Source: Hexactinellida sp. DTS-2022 (taxonomy: Eukaryota; Porifera; Hexactinellida). From it: a stretch of 64,000 bases of DNA. Of the stretch, positions 29,735-40,688 are shown one piece after another. The stretch lies in assembly GCA_028753945.1 (NCBI GenBank), contig JAPNXP010000012.1, positions 4,610,501-4,674,500 on the forward strand, written 5' to 3'. The translations under genes and the position numbers were made by a program. The notes beneath the pieces are model-generated. The model worked only from the letters and a program-made list of their open reading frames with translations. It was not told the origin of the DNA and did no database searches. The number at the start of each line of letters is the position of its first letter. Position 1 is the first letter of the stretch.

Positions 29735-30403
29735 TTAGCGATTGGACTTTGCTACCCTCTCCAGCTCGTCCTTGCGCTTTATCGCGTAGCTGTTGGAGGA
29801 CCCCTTGTAGGCGTTTATGAGCTCGTCGGCCAGACACTCCGCTATGGTCTTTATGTTCCTGAACGCGCCCTCCCTCGCGCCGCTGCATATCAGCCAGATG
29901 GCCTGGTTGACTCGTCTCAGCGGCGACACGTCCACCGCCTGTCTCCGGACGGTCCCGGCGCGGCCGATGCGCGTGCTGTCCTCCCTGAGACCCGAGTTTA
30001 TGATCGCCTGCACCAGAACCTGGATGGGGTTCTCGTTGGTCACGAGGTGTATGATCTCAAACGCGTGCTCCACTATCTTCATAGCCATCAACTTCTTGCC
30101 GTTGTTCCGTCCGTGCATCATGAGCGAGTTCGCCAGACGCTCCACCACTGGACAGGTGGCTTTCCGGAACCTCTTCTTGGCGTACCTGCCGGCCGTGTGC
30201 GGCAGGTAGACCGCCCTCTTGTCCTTGAAGGCGATGTAGTCCTGGAGACACAGGTCCTCGCAGATGACCTTACTCGGGTCCCACTTGTTGAACAGCTTCA
30301 CGTTCATGAACGGATCGTCCGCAAGCGTGTCAGCCACGATACCCGAGGGGCTTGTTGCCATGGCCACGGGGCCAGCAGCGACCTCATCATCCCAGTCTGC
30401 CAT
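29735..30403 (-). CDS. RPS5: 40S ribosomal protein S5 (uS7)
   Basis: Complete single-exon, 222 aa (human 204). Core motifs include [88 protein letters not shown] and [20 protein letters not shown], ending ERVAKSNR. It is a structural protein of the small subunit head near the mRNA exit. The extra length is an N-terminal Ala/Asp-rich extension. No intron. Confidence 0.97.
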   Translation of the reverse strand: MADWDDEVAAGPVAMATSPSGIVADTLADDPFMNVKLFNKWDPSKVICEDLCLQDYIAFKDKRAVYLPHTAGRYAKKRFRKATCPVVERLANSLMMHGRNNGKKLMAMKIVEHAFEIIHLVTNENPIQVLVQAIINSGLREDSTRIGRAGTVRRQAVDVSPLRRVNQAIWLICSGAREGAFRNIKTIAECLADELINAYKGSSNSYAIKRKDELERVAKSNR

Positions 30404-30482
30404 AATACCGCACTATACTAGTGTTATGTGTTAATTGATGGGGGGGCAAGAATATAGATGTATCCTCTTTGATAGGAATATA

Positions 30483-30620
30483 CATGGGCGGAAAAGTGGG
30501 GGGGCGCCCCCCCCCCCCAAATTTACAACTAGGCCCCATAGTTGTAATATGTACAACCGATAATTGACAGGTCTCGCCCCCCCAGAATTTTAGGAATTTT
30601 TAGATAACTTTCCGCATATG
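30483..30620. mobile_element. hAT-type MITE with perfect 8-bp target duplication
   Basis: Ends CATGGGCGGAAAAGT and ACTTTCCGCATATG, flanked by GGAATATA on both sides (30475-30482 and 30621-30628). GC-rich interior with a run of 13 C. Upstream of RPS5. Confidence 0.85.
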
Positions 30621-30639
30621 GGAATATATTGGTACACGG

Positions 30640-31235
30640 GAACTGCACTTAATGCGCTTATAACCGACATGTTCTTATAACCGACATAAATTATACAGGG
30701 TAGTATATGGCAACCATTTCCCAACATAGTGTGCTTATATCCGATATGTTCTTATAACCGGCATCCACTCTAGTTAATAACTGGTACGAGTTGACTTATT
30801 ATACTGGTACGAGTTGGTCATTGGTACGAGTTGACTGGTTCCCGGTACAATAATACGTACAACTTGATGTAAACATATGGGAGCCATTCAACTCGTCCAT
30901 AATTCTTTGGTCAACTCGTCCATAATTCTTTGGTCAACTCGTATCCTATTTTTTCGGTCAACTCGTCCCTTGTATTTTTAGTTAACTCGTGCCTATTTTA
31001 GGCACTAATGGTCTTTATTTTTGGTCAACTCGTCCCAGTAATTTTGGGCAACTCTTACGCGTACTTATTCCCCAATTGATTAATTAATAACTTGATATTA
31101 ATATTAAATAATGAGATTGTTTTTATATAATGATGAGAAACAATTTGGTTAACTAAGCCAAGCCCTTGTTGACCATTGGCATAGTACAAATACAAGTTCG
31201 TATTTGGGACGAGTGATTAGGTACGAGTCGACTGG
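30640..31235. repeat. Degraded repeat cluster (CTTATAACCGACAT copies and GGTACGAGTTGAC/GTCAACTCGTCC inverted repeats)
   Basis: First, several copies of CTTATAACCGACATGTT-like sequence (30650-30770), related to the small MITE at 26533. Then from 30784, repeated GGTACGAGTTGAC on the left and repeated GTCAACTCGTCC up to about 31060, with a last GTACGAGTCGACTGG near 31220, an inverted arrangement. No coding potential. 31236-31806 shows only simple AAAT/AAC repeats. Confidence 0.55.
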
Positions 31236-31806
31236 CAATCAAACATATGGTAAACAACAACAATAATAAGGTATCTTGCGAATCGTAGAAAGCTAACTAA
31301 AATAGCATAGCTTTATGCGGCAACACATAATTATTTGTAGCAACAATAATAATGAATAATAATATGCAAGAAGTGTGTCAAGTGGGACTGACTCAATCAG
31401 GCTAGACAACAAGTCTTCAAATTAATTGAAGTAGAAACAAACAAATAAATAAATAATAAATAAATAAATAAATAATAAATGAATAAATAAATAAATAAAT
31501 GAACATTTGGTCATTTCCTATTATCCTCTTTTACAAAGGTTCCGTATTCTCCAAACAAACAACAACAAAATAATAACACAGTTAAGATATTAAAATAGTG
31601 TATTAATTAACTACAATAACGTATTATAACATCAGCCATAGCCAGCTAAGTTGCTAAGCACACACTAGTATACGATTATACAGCAATCCAGCTATGTAGC
31701 AAGTGCTACAGCTAACAACACCTGCTAATGCAGTGCAGCTCGACAGAGACAGGGAGGATGCGAAAACCTGCGACCGGTCTGCCACGTCTGCAACAGACAC
31801 TCAACT

Positions 31807-31814
31807 TATAAATA
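31807..31814 (+). promoter_or_regulatory. TATA box (TATAAATA) of the RRM gene
   Basis: TATAAATA 56 bp before the RRM-gene ATG, in the right place for a start site roughly 25-30 bp downstream. Inferred from sequence only. Confidence 0.5.
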
Positions 31815-31869
31815 CGAGACAACAGACTCAGGATTATTAATTAACAATTATCAACTACAACAAAACAAG

Positions 31870-32801
31870 ATGCTTTCTCAAGTAACTTCTCCCAACAACT
31901 CAACTCGCCCGCACCGCTCCCGATGCTCCAGTTCCTGCAGCGGACCCCTCACCCCCCCTCTCTCCTCCCAGAGCCCGCCCACCTCAGAAGAGCTCAGCTC
32001 CTCCGGCTCCTCCTCGGGCGACGAGTTCGCGACCAGCTGTCGCCTCTACGTGGGCTGTGTCCCCCGGGACCTGGCCCGCGCCCAAATCATACTCGGACTC
32101 AAGAAGATAACCACTAATGTAAGTTCACACATTCCTTGTTACATACATAATGTTATTCTCTCTCTCTCCTGTAGCTTGTTGACGTCATAATGTACCCGAG
32201 CATGCTGGGCGGCACCAACAACAGAGGATTTGTGTTCGTCGAGTACGAGACGCACCCGCTGGCCGCCCGCGCTCTCAACCAGCTGAAGGGCTGCAACGTT
32301 AGCGACATCTGGCCCTGCATAAGTCTCTCCGCCCGAAAGCTCTCTGTCGACTGGGCCATCCCCGAGATGGGCGTCTCCTCCAATCTCATGAAGAACGTTA
32401 AAGTCGCCTTCGTGCGCCGACTGACCGTGGACACGACTGAGGAGGAGCTAGGCTGTCTCTTCTCCATCTGGGGAGAAGTCGAGCGCGTCAAGAAGCTGAA
32501 GGACTTCGCGTTTGTTCACATGGAGTCCCACGAAGCTGCCGATCGGGCTGTACAAGCGCTCAACGGACAGCTGATGAAGGGCTCAGTGATGGAGGTGTGT
32601 CTCTCCAAGCCAGTTGATCGCAGACGCTACCGTCAGTGGAAACAACAGAAGCACCTCTCCTCGCCCACGCAGTCGCCCCGTCCCGGCAGCTCCCCCGACA
32701 TCTTCCAGCTGTCCGCCGACGGCCCCGTGACCCCCTACGATCGCTACTACCTCTCCACTCAGCTAAACGCCCTCGGTCTCAACGCGCACCAGCAATACTA
32801 G
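31870..32801 (+). CDS. hnRNP R/Q (SYNCRIP)-A1CF family RNA-binding protein with two RRMs
   Basis: Two exons, 31870-32118 and 32175-32801, with a 56-bp GT-AG intron, phase 0, giving 291 aa. After a Ser/Pro-rich N-terminus comes the first RRM (RNP2 LYVGCVPRDL; RNP1-like NRGFVFVEYETHPLA) and then a second (VKVAFVRRLTVDTTEEEL; FAFVHMESHEAADRAVQAL). The joining segment (SVDWAIPEMG) and the GEVERVKKLKD motif match RRM2-RRM3 of the hnRNP R/Q, A1CF, RBM47 family, which normally has three RRMs. The first is absent here, and only about 60 residues precede the remaining ones. A TATA box lies just upstream. Regulation of mRNA processing or translation is inferred from the family. Confidence 0.85.
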
Positions 32802-33072
32802 GACACGCGGCAAACAGAAATTGCACTCATCGCGCTGAGCCGAAAGCTGATCTTACATGTGATTCCATACTTATTTTCCGATATTTTGTAGATTATATTT
32901 GTTATATTAACAAGAAATTATTAAAATATAATTATTACTTCGTGATACTTACGTAGTATAGAGTTTAATACATAAAAGTTTTTACACGGGTATTAAGTGG
33001 TCTAAAAACTGGGGTCTAAAGTATCAAAATACACCGAAGGTCTCATTCCGTTGCAAATTAGTTTTGGATATA
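32802..33072. other. 3' flank of the RRM gene, nothing else seen
   Basis: Short AT-rich gap between the RRM gene stop and the Tc1-like element. An AATAAA-like signal is not clear-cut. Confidence 0.4.
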
Positions 33073-33744
33073 CAGTACCCGGACAAAAGTATTCGACCAC
33101 CCAACATTTTCCCATTGAAAATAGTACTATAGTAGTCCTGATAATATTGTTCAATGTATTAAAATTTTATGAAATATTGATATTTTGAATTCAGATTCGT
33201 ATTCTACGCAATCGAATTACCCATTGTAGATGCTTCCAATTGATTACATATTAATTCTGTTGAAAATTATCATCAAATGGCGACATGTACCACCAGTTCC
33301 CATCTCTCCAATAGTGCAATTTTGGAAAAATGGTGCATAGTGGCCAGCCTTTCATCCAGGCAAAATTTCCCGCGCGCCTAGATTATGTTAGAGCTCGCTC
33401 ACACGCGCCTAAAATGCTCAATTTGTATTACGTCTATGGGAGCATCTCTCAATTTTCGCGCGCCTAGAAAAGTTTCCTTTTGAAATTACGCGCCTGCAGG
33501 CGCGTCGCATACGCCTGGATGAAACCCTGATAGTGGCACAGGAAGATAATTTTTAACCAAATCAAAAAGGGATTGAATTGAAAGCTCCTACAATTGTTAA
33601 TTCGAATGTGCAGAATACGAATATGAAATCGAAATATCAATATCTCATGCAATTTTAAAACATCATCTTCCATTGTTAACCCCACTATAGTACTATTTTC
33701 AATGGGAAAATGTTGGGTGGTCGAATACTTTTGCCCGGGTAGTG
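33073..33744. mobile_element. Non-autonomous Tc1-like element with about 200-bp inverted arms
   Basis: Flanked by TA. The left end CAGTACCCGGACAAAAGTAT mirrors the right end (ATACTTTTGCCCGGGTAGTG). CAGTnCCGGACAAAAGT ends are typical of Tc1-type elements. The arms continue as inverted repeats (CCACCCAACATTTTCCCATT on the left). No transposase. A hAT MITE is inserted in the middle. 33745-34224 shows no further feature. Confidence 0.85.
33345..33529. mobile_element. hAT-type MITE nested in the Tc1-like element
   Basis: Ends CAGCCTTTCATCCAGGC and GCCTGGATGAAACCCTG, flanked by ATAGTGGC on both sides (33337-33344 and 33530-33537). The interior is rich in GCGCGCC. Its position shows it arrived after the host element. 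Confidence 0.88.
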
Positions 33745-34224
33745 TAAATAGAATAAACAAAATATGTCCAGGTTGGTTGGGCTTATGGAACAATGTGCAA
33801 TATAATTAATAGAGTACTGTTACTGCCTGGTGTATCCGCGTGTACACCAGGACTTTCCATAAACTGTAATAGTACCTCTGAACAAAATATTGGTAGGGCC
33901 CTAACAACTAACAGACCTATACCTAATAACTTGAAGAAATCAGGTTGACTACAAGAGGAATCGACATTTATGTGATTGGCTAGGCAAGGGATGCTCGTAT
34001 ATTATAATATACTTAATTAAATGCATTCCAAATTATTACAATATCTCCTTGTAAGTAGTATCTGATTCCAATCTCATATCACGAGACTTGAGAGAACTGA
34101 ATTAACCGCTCCTCCAGATTCTGATAAAGTTAACGTGCTCAGAGGTACCAAGAGAGATAATGTTACAAATCAGAACAAATATGCAGAATAAATACTGCTT
34201 AGGTACAAGGCGTTGTAGGAATAT

Positions 34225-36042
34225 ATGAAACAAATTAAATCAATCCGCTCAAGAGAAATGGCAAGCGTAGAGAAATCCTACGGCTCCACCGCCAGCTCTC
34301 CGCACTTCAATTCTACAATAGAAGCGTCAGTCAAGTCCCAGGCAGAACCTACATGTTCTAGAGTTCTAACCTTTGTAAAGGAGCTGAGGTTAATTCCTGG
34401 ATTCAGACAGTTCCCTGGGTTAAAGGTTTGTCTCATAATCTCATTCTTACACAAACTGCACCTCTACTCTGTATTCATATTCATCGCTAATTTACAAGAA
34501 GTACGGAACGTTTCTACAATAGATATACGCAACAACACGATCCCTATCAACAGTACGCCCTGTGATAATGTCAATCCAGAGGTGTCATACTTTGTTACAG
34601 AAAACACCAAAGTGGTAGCCTCCGTTTTCATGGCCCTGGTGTACTTACTCGCCCCTGTTCCTGGCTTCCTGGCAGACAGGTACTTCTCGCGGCATTTAAC
34701 AGTTCTCACCTGTCTGCTGCTGAGCACGATAGGCTCCCTCATACAGAGTGTGTTTCACACGTATTACGAACAGCTGAGAATAGGGCAAGAGCTACCGGAT
34801 TTTATTTACTACATCATCCATTTCGGATCCATATTGCTGCTCGTGTGCGGCTCCACGGGCGTGGTCGCGCTCCTGGTGCCGCTGGGCGTGGACCAGATGG
34901 AGGGGGCAGGCGAACAAACAATTAAATCCTACTTTAACTGGCACTACTGGGCAGGCAACCTGGGGGGGCTGCTAGCGCCTGGGGGCTACTTTCTCTACAA
35001 ATCGACGGAGTCGGGGCGGTACCTGCTGCTCTCCGGGAGCTACGCTGCCACGCTGAGCGTGGGCATAGCGGCGGTTATCTTCATCCTCTCTCTCTGCTGC
35101 AACACTCTGCAGAGACACAAGCCGGTGGGCAGCCCCATCGCGAAGATAGCCGGGGTGGTGCGCTCCGCGACCAGCGGCTACCGCGAGGAGCGCGAGGAGT
35201 ACGACCGGAAGTCGCTCCTGGACTACGCGGTGGGGGACAGGAGAGGGAGACACAGTTTCGAAGTGGTGGACGATGTTAAGACCTTCTTCAGGATGACGGT
35301 GGTGTTCGGGTTCATGGTTTGGTACTTCGCCACGTACGACCTGATGACGTCAGTGTTCCCTCTGCAGGGACAGGCGCTGACCTGCTCCGAGAACAGCTTC
35401 TTCGCGGGCTGCTTCATAGTTCTGACAGACGGGTTGGCAGTTATGGTAACAATACCGATAATAGAGTTTGTAAGAAGGAAGTACTACACAATTCGTATAT
35501 CTAAGATCCTATACAAGTTCCTAATAGGAGTGTTGCTATCTCTTGTCGCGGTATACTTCGCGTGGTTAACAGATATGACAAAGTACTACACTGGGTTCTT
35601 GAAATGCTCAAAGGGAGAGAAACAACTGCCTATGTCAGAGATGTTTCTACTCAACGGGATTTTGTTGCCACAGATTATTCTAATCGGCGTTTCAGAGTCG
35701 TTCTCGATGGTGGCAGCCATAGAGTTCGTGTACGCGCAGGCCCCGCATGACATGAAAGGGTTCCTGTTCGGTCTGATGAACTTCTTCACTGGACTAGGGT
35801 TCTACATTCCAACTATCCTGTACAGTATCCTCAAGGAAGTCACCTGTGACCCAAAGAAAGTCAGCTGTCAGTTCTGCATGGTCTATAAACCCAATTGCTT
35901 CCTGAAATACGAGATACCAAGTTTCATGTACTATTTCATATTCGCGGTTATTACCACCCTGTACGCCGTGCTAATGTATGGAGTGGCCAGCAACTACAAA
36001 CGGAGACAGAGGGAGCCGGTATCCAACTGGCTTACCTACTGA
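34225..36042 (+). CDS. Proton-coupled oligopeptide/histidine transporter, SLC15 (POT) family
   Basis: Single-exon, 605 aa, with about 12 hydrophobic membrane segments. The family signatures are clear: GFLADRYFSRH after the second helix, then DQMEGAGEQTIKSYFNWHYW followed by AGNLGGLL, and EFVYAQAPHDMKGFLFGLMN near residue 505. A large hydrophilic central loop (residues about 285-345) separates the halves. The sequence looks closest to the SLC15A3/A4 branch, but I cannot be sure. These proteins import di/tripeptides or histidine with protons at the plasma or lysosomal membrane. The second Met (residue 12, MASVEKSYG) is an equally good start. It converges on IK with only 169 bp between them. Confidence 0.9.
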   Translation: MKQIKSIRSREMASVEKSYGSTASSPHFNSTIEASVKSQAEPTCSRVLTFVKELRLIPGFRQFPGLKVCLIISFLHKLHLYSVFIFIANLQEVRNVSTIDIRNNTIPINSTPCDNVNPEVSYFVTENTKVVASVFMALVYLLAPVPGFLADRYFSRHLTVLTCLLLSTIGSLIQSVFHTYYEQLRIGQELPDFIYYIIHFGSILLLVCGSTGVVALLVPLGVDQMEGAGEQTIKSYFNWHYWAGNLGGLLAPGGYFLYKSTESGRYLLLSGSYAATLSVGIAAVIFILSLCCNTLQRHKPVGSPIAKIAGVVRSATSGYREEREEYDRKSLLDYAVGDRRGRHSFEVVDDVKTFFRMTVVFGFMVWYFATYDLMTSVFPLQGQALTCSENSFFAGCFIVLTDGLAVMVTIPIIEFVRRKYYTIRISKILYKFLIGVLLSLVAVYFAWLTDMTKYYTGFLKCSKGEKQLPMSEMFLLNGILLPQIILIGVSESFSMVAAIEFVYAQAPHDMKGFLFGLMNFFTGLGFYIPTILYSILKEVTCDPKKVSCQFCMVYKPNCFLKYEIPSFMYYFIFAVITTLYAVLMYGVASNYKRRQREPVSNWLTY

Positions 36043-36211
36043 TGCCCTCTGTGTTACTTGTAACAGTATATACTACGTATGTAATTATTATATATGTTTA
36101 TATGTGGAAATTAAATTGCATTTGAACTTGTTGTATGATCCCAGAGCCCAGTTGAGTGCAAGAATTGAGAGAAGTTAAGTATTTCACAATAGCATTAGAA
36201 CAGAACAAGTC

Positions 36212-37675
36212 CTAAACCTTGTCCTGATCTCGAATAATCCTCATTATCTTGTTAAAGTCCCTGTCTATCTTAGATTTGTGTTTGTCCACTTGAGGCCGCC
36301 CAGCTGCTTTCTTCGTCTTGCGTCCGTCATTCATTTTAACGCCGTATTGGAAGGCCGCTTTGGGCACGGCTTCCCGCTGCAGCTGGTACTCGGAGTAGGC
36401 CTCTTCGGTCGCGAAATCCCACCTCGTGATTGGCCCCTTCTTGGTCCCGTTGTCCATCTTAGAGTAGTCCGCCTCCTCGTCGGACTCGGCCTCCCTGGAG
36501 CCCGGGTAGCACTCCGAGTAGGTGCCCTTGCCCTTGCCGGAGTACTTGTACCGCTTGGTCGTGTCGCAACGGTACTCTCCCACGTCTCCGTAGATACTCA
36601 GGTCAGGGTTCTTGGGCGGGGCAGGGGCCGGAGGAGGGAGCGGGGGGGGAGGGGAAGGGGGTCTTTTCGCAGGGAGAGCAGGCAAGGGCGGAGGGACTGT
36701 AGCTATCGTGTCTTCTCTGTTGACGAGATTGGAGCGGTCCTTCCGCTTATTCTTCTTACTGAAGCTCCTGACATCTTGGCGAAGATATGAGAGCACCTGA
36801 GTGAGCTTGTTGATGACGAACATGTCCATCTCCCCAGAGGCGGTGCCCCCCGCCCCCTTGTGGCGAGTGGAGGTGGGCATCTCGGCCTTGGAGCGAATCA
36901 GAGTTATGGGAACATCCGTGTCTTCTGGGTCCTCGTCTTCCATGGAGATGGCGTAGGCCATGCGCCCGGCCGCGAAGAACTCATTCTTCTCTGGCGGCTT
37001 GTACTGGAACAGAATCCTGTACACGTTCTTAGCGATAGCAGAGGTTATCTTAGACTCGTCAGTCTTTTCAGTTTTCTCTTGTTCCGTCTGTAAAACCTTC
37101 TTCTCTCTCTCCCGCGTGGAGATCTCGCTCCGCACCTTCTGCAGCAGAGCGTAGTCCAGCCCCTTCACGAGGTGCGTGTGCTCCATGTCCCCGCCCAGGT
37201 ACTTGCTCTCCTGGATCGCCTGTTTCCGGAGCTCCGCGGTTATGGAGATGTCTCGCGCGGTGGGGCCCACTGCCCGATAGCCCGCCTTGATGGAGCTGGC
37301 CTCCGTGTGCTCGTAGTCCGGGTTCTTCCCGTCTCTGCGCTCCTTGGCGCGGTCCCGGTACTTGGCCTCCATCTCGGCCGCCTTCTCCACCTCCTCCCGG
37401 CGGAACTTGGCGTAGGAGAGTTTCTTCTTGCGTCTCCGCTCCGCGGCCTCTCTCTGACGCAGCTGCTCGCGCTTGTGGTCGCTGATCGGTTTGACTATCT
37501 TAACGGCGGACGGGTCCCTGGGGGTCATGAGGAGCTTCCTGAAGTCTGAGTTGCTCAGCTGACAGGGCGTGTTCGGGTCCGCGTCCGGTCTGCCAGACGA
37601 GTCTCCGAAGCGGGGCGTGAACCCGTCAGGAGCCTCCGGGTTCGCATACCGCTCAGACCCGATCTTCAACATCAC
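36212..37675 (-). CDS. IK: Spliceosomal protein RED / IK
   Basis: Single-exon, 487 aa (human about 557). Conserved blocks: SNSDFRKLLMTPRDPS, KYRDRAKERRDGKNPDYE, YRAVGPTARDISI, QESKYLGGDMEHTHLVKGLD, YALLQKVRSEIS, GRMAYAISMEDEDPEDTDVP, LTQVLSYLRQ, then DEEADYSKMDNGTKKGPITR and AFQYGVKMNDGRKT. RED is a component of the B complex spliceosome with SMU1. The namesake Arg-Glu/Asp repeat tract of vertebrate RED is missing. In its place stands a short Pro-rich segment (PPSPPPPLPPPAPAPPKN). The start may be either of two adjacent ATGs. Confidence 0.95.
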   Translation of the reverse strand: MMLKIGSERYANPEAPDGFTPRFGDSSGRPDADPNTPCQLSNSDFRKLLMTPRDPSAVKIVKPISDHKREQLRQREAAERRRKKKLSYAKFRREEVEKAAEMEAKYRDRAKERRDGKNPDYEHTEASSIKAGYRAVGPTARDISITAELRKQAIQESKYLGGDMEHTHLVKGLDYALLQKVRSEISTREREKKVLQTEQEKTEKTDESKITSAIAKNVYRILFQYKPPEKNEFFAAGRMAYAISMEDEDPEDTDVPITLIRSKAEMPTSTRHKGAGGTASGEMDMFVINKLTQVLSYLRQDVRSFSKKNKRKDRSNLVNREDTIATVPPPLPALPAKRPPSPPPPLPPPAPAPPKNPDLSIYGDVGEYRCDTTKRYKYSGKGKGTYSECYPGSREAESDEEADYSKMDNGTKKGPITRWDFATEEAYSEYQLQREAVPKAAFQYGVKMNDGRKTKKAAGRPQVDKHKSKIDRDFNKIMRIIRDQDKV

Positions 37676-38321
37676 AGATGAGGAGGCAGATTATAGGATT
37701 ATTTCAATCTACATATTCAGAAAGTTATTGTTAACAAATGTAACTTTTAGGAGGCGACTCTATAATATACTTTGTAATTAAATGAGTGATTTAAAGAAAA
37801 GGGTACGTGGTGTGATGCAATAATTTCAATATTTCGCTTAGAAAAGCAATAAACCCATGTGGCTATGCCAGACTACAGTATGGACTTTTAATAGATTCTT
37901 GTCAGTCCCCCTTCCAGAATAAACATTACAAGCTACAAAATACTGTTCTTATAAACAGCTATGTCAGTGCACCCTGATATGCTAAACGTAGTGATTTGAT
38001 ATGATCAATAGGAATTAAGTAACCTTTAATAACGGATAGTTGAAGGGAATTTAAAGTCAATTATGTTATATTACTAATAGAAATGAAAAGTGATTAATTG
38101 GTCATATAAAAATATTTTATAATAAGTATCACTCGAAAAAAAAGTTCGTTTAATATCGAATTCAGGGTTGAGGTGATTTCCTTGATAAGCTGATCGAGTG
38201 ACCGTTTCAATTCCAAGTGTCATTGATTGTATATTATAAAGGTATTAGGTACTCTATTCGAGATATAACTAGTGAGTAGTGACACTAGAGAGATAAATTC
38301 TAAATAAGTAACACAATATGG
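37676..38321. other. Intergenic, with a relic of the neighbouring NHL exon
   Basis: At 37933-37990 a stretch (including CTGTTCTTATAAACAGCTAT) closely resembles part of the NHL exon at 38345-38415, but with substitutions and stops. It looks like a decayed partial duplicate. Nothing else was recognised. Confidence 0.5.
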
Positions 38322-39629
38322 TTAGTATATCCTTATGTGGAACCCATTGCTATCGCGACAAGCTACAATAACACTGTTCTTATAAACAGCTATGTCAGAG
38401 CACCTTCTGATGCTATCACTCCCCACTGTACTCTCCCCTATAGTGTGGATAAGGTCTCCCTCTGGAGAGAGGAACTTTATAGAGTTGGTACCAGCGTCTG
38501 CGACTATAACATTACCAGCTGAGTCGAAACAGAATGCAGAGGGATCCGTAACATAAGGTATCTTACCTAAAGAGAATAGATAAATAAACGGTGTTTGATA
38601 ATATTAAATACAAGTATGATAAGATAGCTAATTAATACCTTCTTGCTTCTTGAAATAACAGGTAATATTATTCCAGTCTCCAAAGGGTACAAATAAGAGA
38701 ATTTTGCTAGTTAATAAGATAAAAATGTTATTTTCTCTCATCACCATACTCAGGCAATAAACAGGATTCGACTCTCTAAACTTTTTCAAATCCAACTTTA
38801 TCTTTTCCTTGAAGATAAGCGGTTCGTCATATAACTTAATACAGCCACAGTCGTCCATGATAAATACTTGATTATCCTCACTAACCGCTATGCCAATGTA
38901 ACTAGCGAATATTTGGAAAAACGATGATTCCATCTTCCTTATTAATGAGAAATCAGAAGATTTGAATTGATGTAAGCTATTGCCATTTGATAGAATATAA
39001 ACGAACTCTTTGTTCGCAGTGATACATGTAGGATCAAAATAATATCTATTAAAGTCTCTTACAAAGTTAAAGTAATTTGCGTTGTATACCCTGACTGTGT
39101 GTATACCACGACAAATTACATAGAGCAGCTCCTTATAAGAGTCTACATACAATTTGATTGGACCTTCAACCCCCTCTAAAACTCGATCAGTTGATTGCTT
39201 TCTAGAATATTTAGAATTAGCTAGAATTTGAGTGCTTGCTTTATCAATAATTTCTTCAAACTTCTTAACCTGTTGAATCAGCTGACCGAGAGAACAGCTG
39301 TATTTCAGTCGTGTATCCCTGTATACATCTGTTTTCAATTTCTTAATTTCAGAGTCGATACTAGCTAGAGACTCCTGTTGCTTTTTCATAGCTACATTCT
39401 GTTTCACGGACATTTTCTCCAAATTAGATCTCATCTCTTCCAACTCTCTCACGCTATCAAACATAGCTGAATTCTTCAATCCGAACTCTCTCCTCCTATC
39501 CTTAACCTCTGATAACAGCTGATCTCTACGGGACCTAACTTCTGTAATTATTCTATCGAACGCAACCCTTATCTGTTCTGCCGTAACATCGAATATTGAT
39601 TCAACAGTTGATGGAACAGCTGTTGCCAT
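38322..39629 (-). CDS. Coiled-coil protein with C-terminal NHL/beta-propeller (TRIM-like without RING)
   Basis: Two exons, 38639-39629 and 38322-38566, joined in phase 1, giving 411 aa. Residues about 15-135 are a long coiled coil (for example SVRELEEMRSNLEKMSVKQ, ESLASIDSEIKKLKTDV). From about 155 on come propeller-like repeats: IKLYVDSYKELLYVICRGI, FVYILSNGNSLHQF, IAVSEDNQVFIMDDCGCIKL. Exon 2 adds a clear NHL repeat (AFCFDSAGNVIVADAGTNSI, KFLSPEGDLIHTIGE). It resembles the back half of TRIM-NHL proteins such as TRIM2/3/71 but has no RING or B-box. Ligand unknown. AT-rich codons contrast with the GC-rich neighbours. Confidence 0.8.
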
Positions 39630-40191
39630 TTGATAGTTTGTCTTGTAGGAAGATAATACACAAATAAACTAAATAACAATTGTTTGAATTCTGCAAAAAC
39701 TGTCTCTCCTACAGTTTGAAAGAGTCACTTTATCGAAATACTAGGAGCAAATATAAATGTAAATACTATTAAATTAATTCCGGACAAGCATTCCGGATAA
39801 GCAAACAAACAACAAACAATCGTGTTTAAATATATAGAAAATTTGATGTAAAAAAACTTAAATAAATAAATTCTAAAATCAATTAGAGACATACTCATTT
39901 TAATTGATAAATAGGAAGAACATCCATCCTTAGGAGAATATAATTACAAATTTTCAATATGGAATTCGAAATATAAGTGTCACTGGACAAGTACACAACT
40001 TACGATAACTGAGGATTGAGGAACAAATACGAAATTTGAGATTCGAAATGCAAATAAACAGAAGATTCTCTATCTCCAGTCCATATTTCAAATCTATATC
40101 CCAATAGTCTAGAAAGGGCTGCTCCATACGGCCGGCTGGCCGAAGCCCGACAGAGGATTTTAGAACTGTGCATCTAATAGTCTAATACAGT
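39630..40191. other. Intergenic, no gene seen
   Basis: AT-rich spacer, with a small GC-rich inverted repeat CGGCCGGCTGGCCG near 40129. No gene recognised. Confidence 0.4.
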
Positions 40192-40516
40192 GTTCCGCAA
40201 CCCCTCATTTGCCGGCCGCATGCGGCCGGAAAATTACTTTTTTCGGCCGGCGGAATTTGTTTAATAAAATCCTGGGTTAGTACCGAAGGACTCGTTTAGT
40301 ATATACTACTACATAAACCACCAAAATTTCTGATACACTAAGGGATATTTTCCAATTGATATTGTGGCAGGTGTAAGCGTTTTGGGTATAGAAAATTGGT
40401 CTGGAAATTCAAAAAGGTTGCGGAAGGACAAGACTCCGAGAAGCGGACATCTCTCTAGCTAGCTACAACGGGCAAAATCCATGCCCCAATGAGTCAGTTA
40501 TCGGCGACTCCACTGT
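40192..40516. mobile_element. hAT-like fragment adjoining a TA-flanked MITE fragment
   Basis: CAGTGTTCCGCAACCCC at 40192 is hAT-like, and a matching GGTTGCGGAA occurs near 40416. It contains palindromic CCGGCCGCATGCGGCCGG. Immediately after, to 40516, comes sequence with CTCCGAGAAGCGGACA and an end CGACTCCACTG before TA, the same family as 45169-45352. Confidence 0.5.
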
Positions 40517-40688
40517 ATTGCAAACATGACCTCAGTATTGATCTCAGCAATGACCAACAAAATTAAACTTTTGAATTACAAAGTGTCGAATGAGTTCACA
40601 ATTTTAGTTCACTTCCAGGTATTTTTTCGCGAAAAAGCATGGAAGAGATGTTTCTAGCATTTAAATTTTCTAACATTTTAGAAAAATA

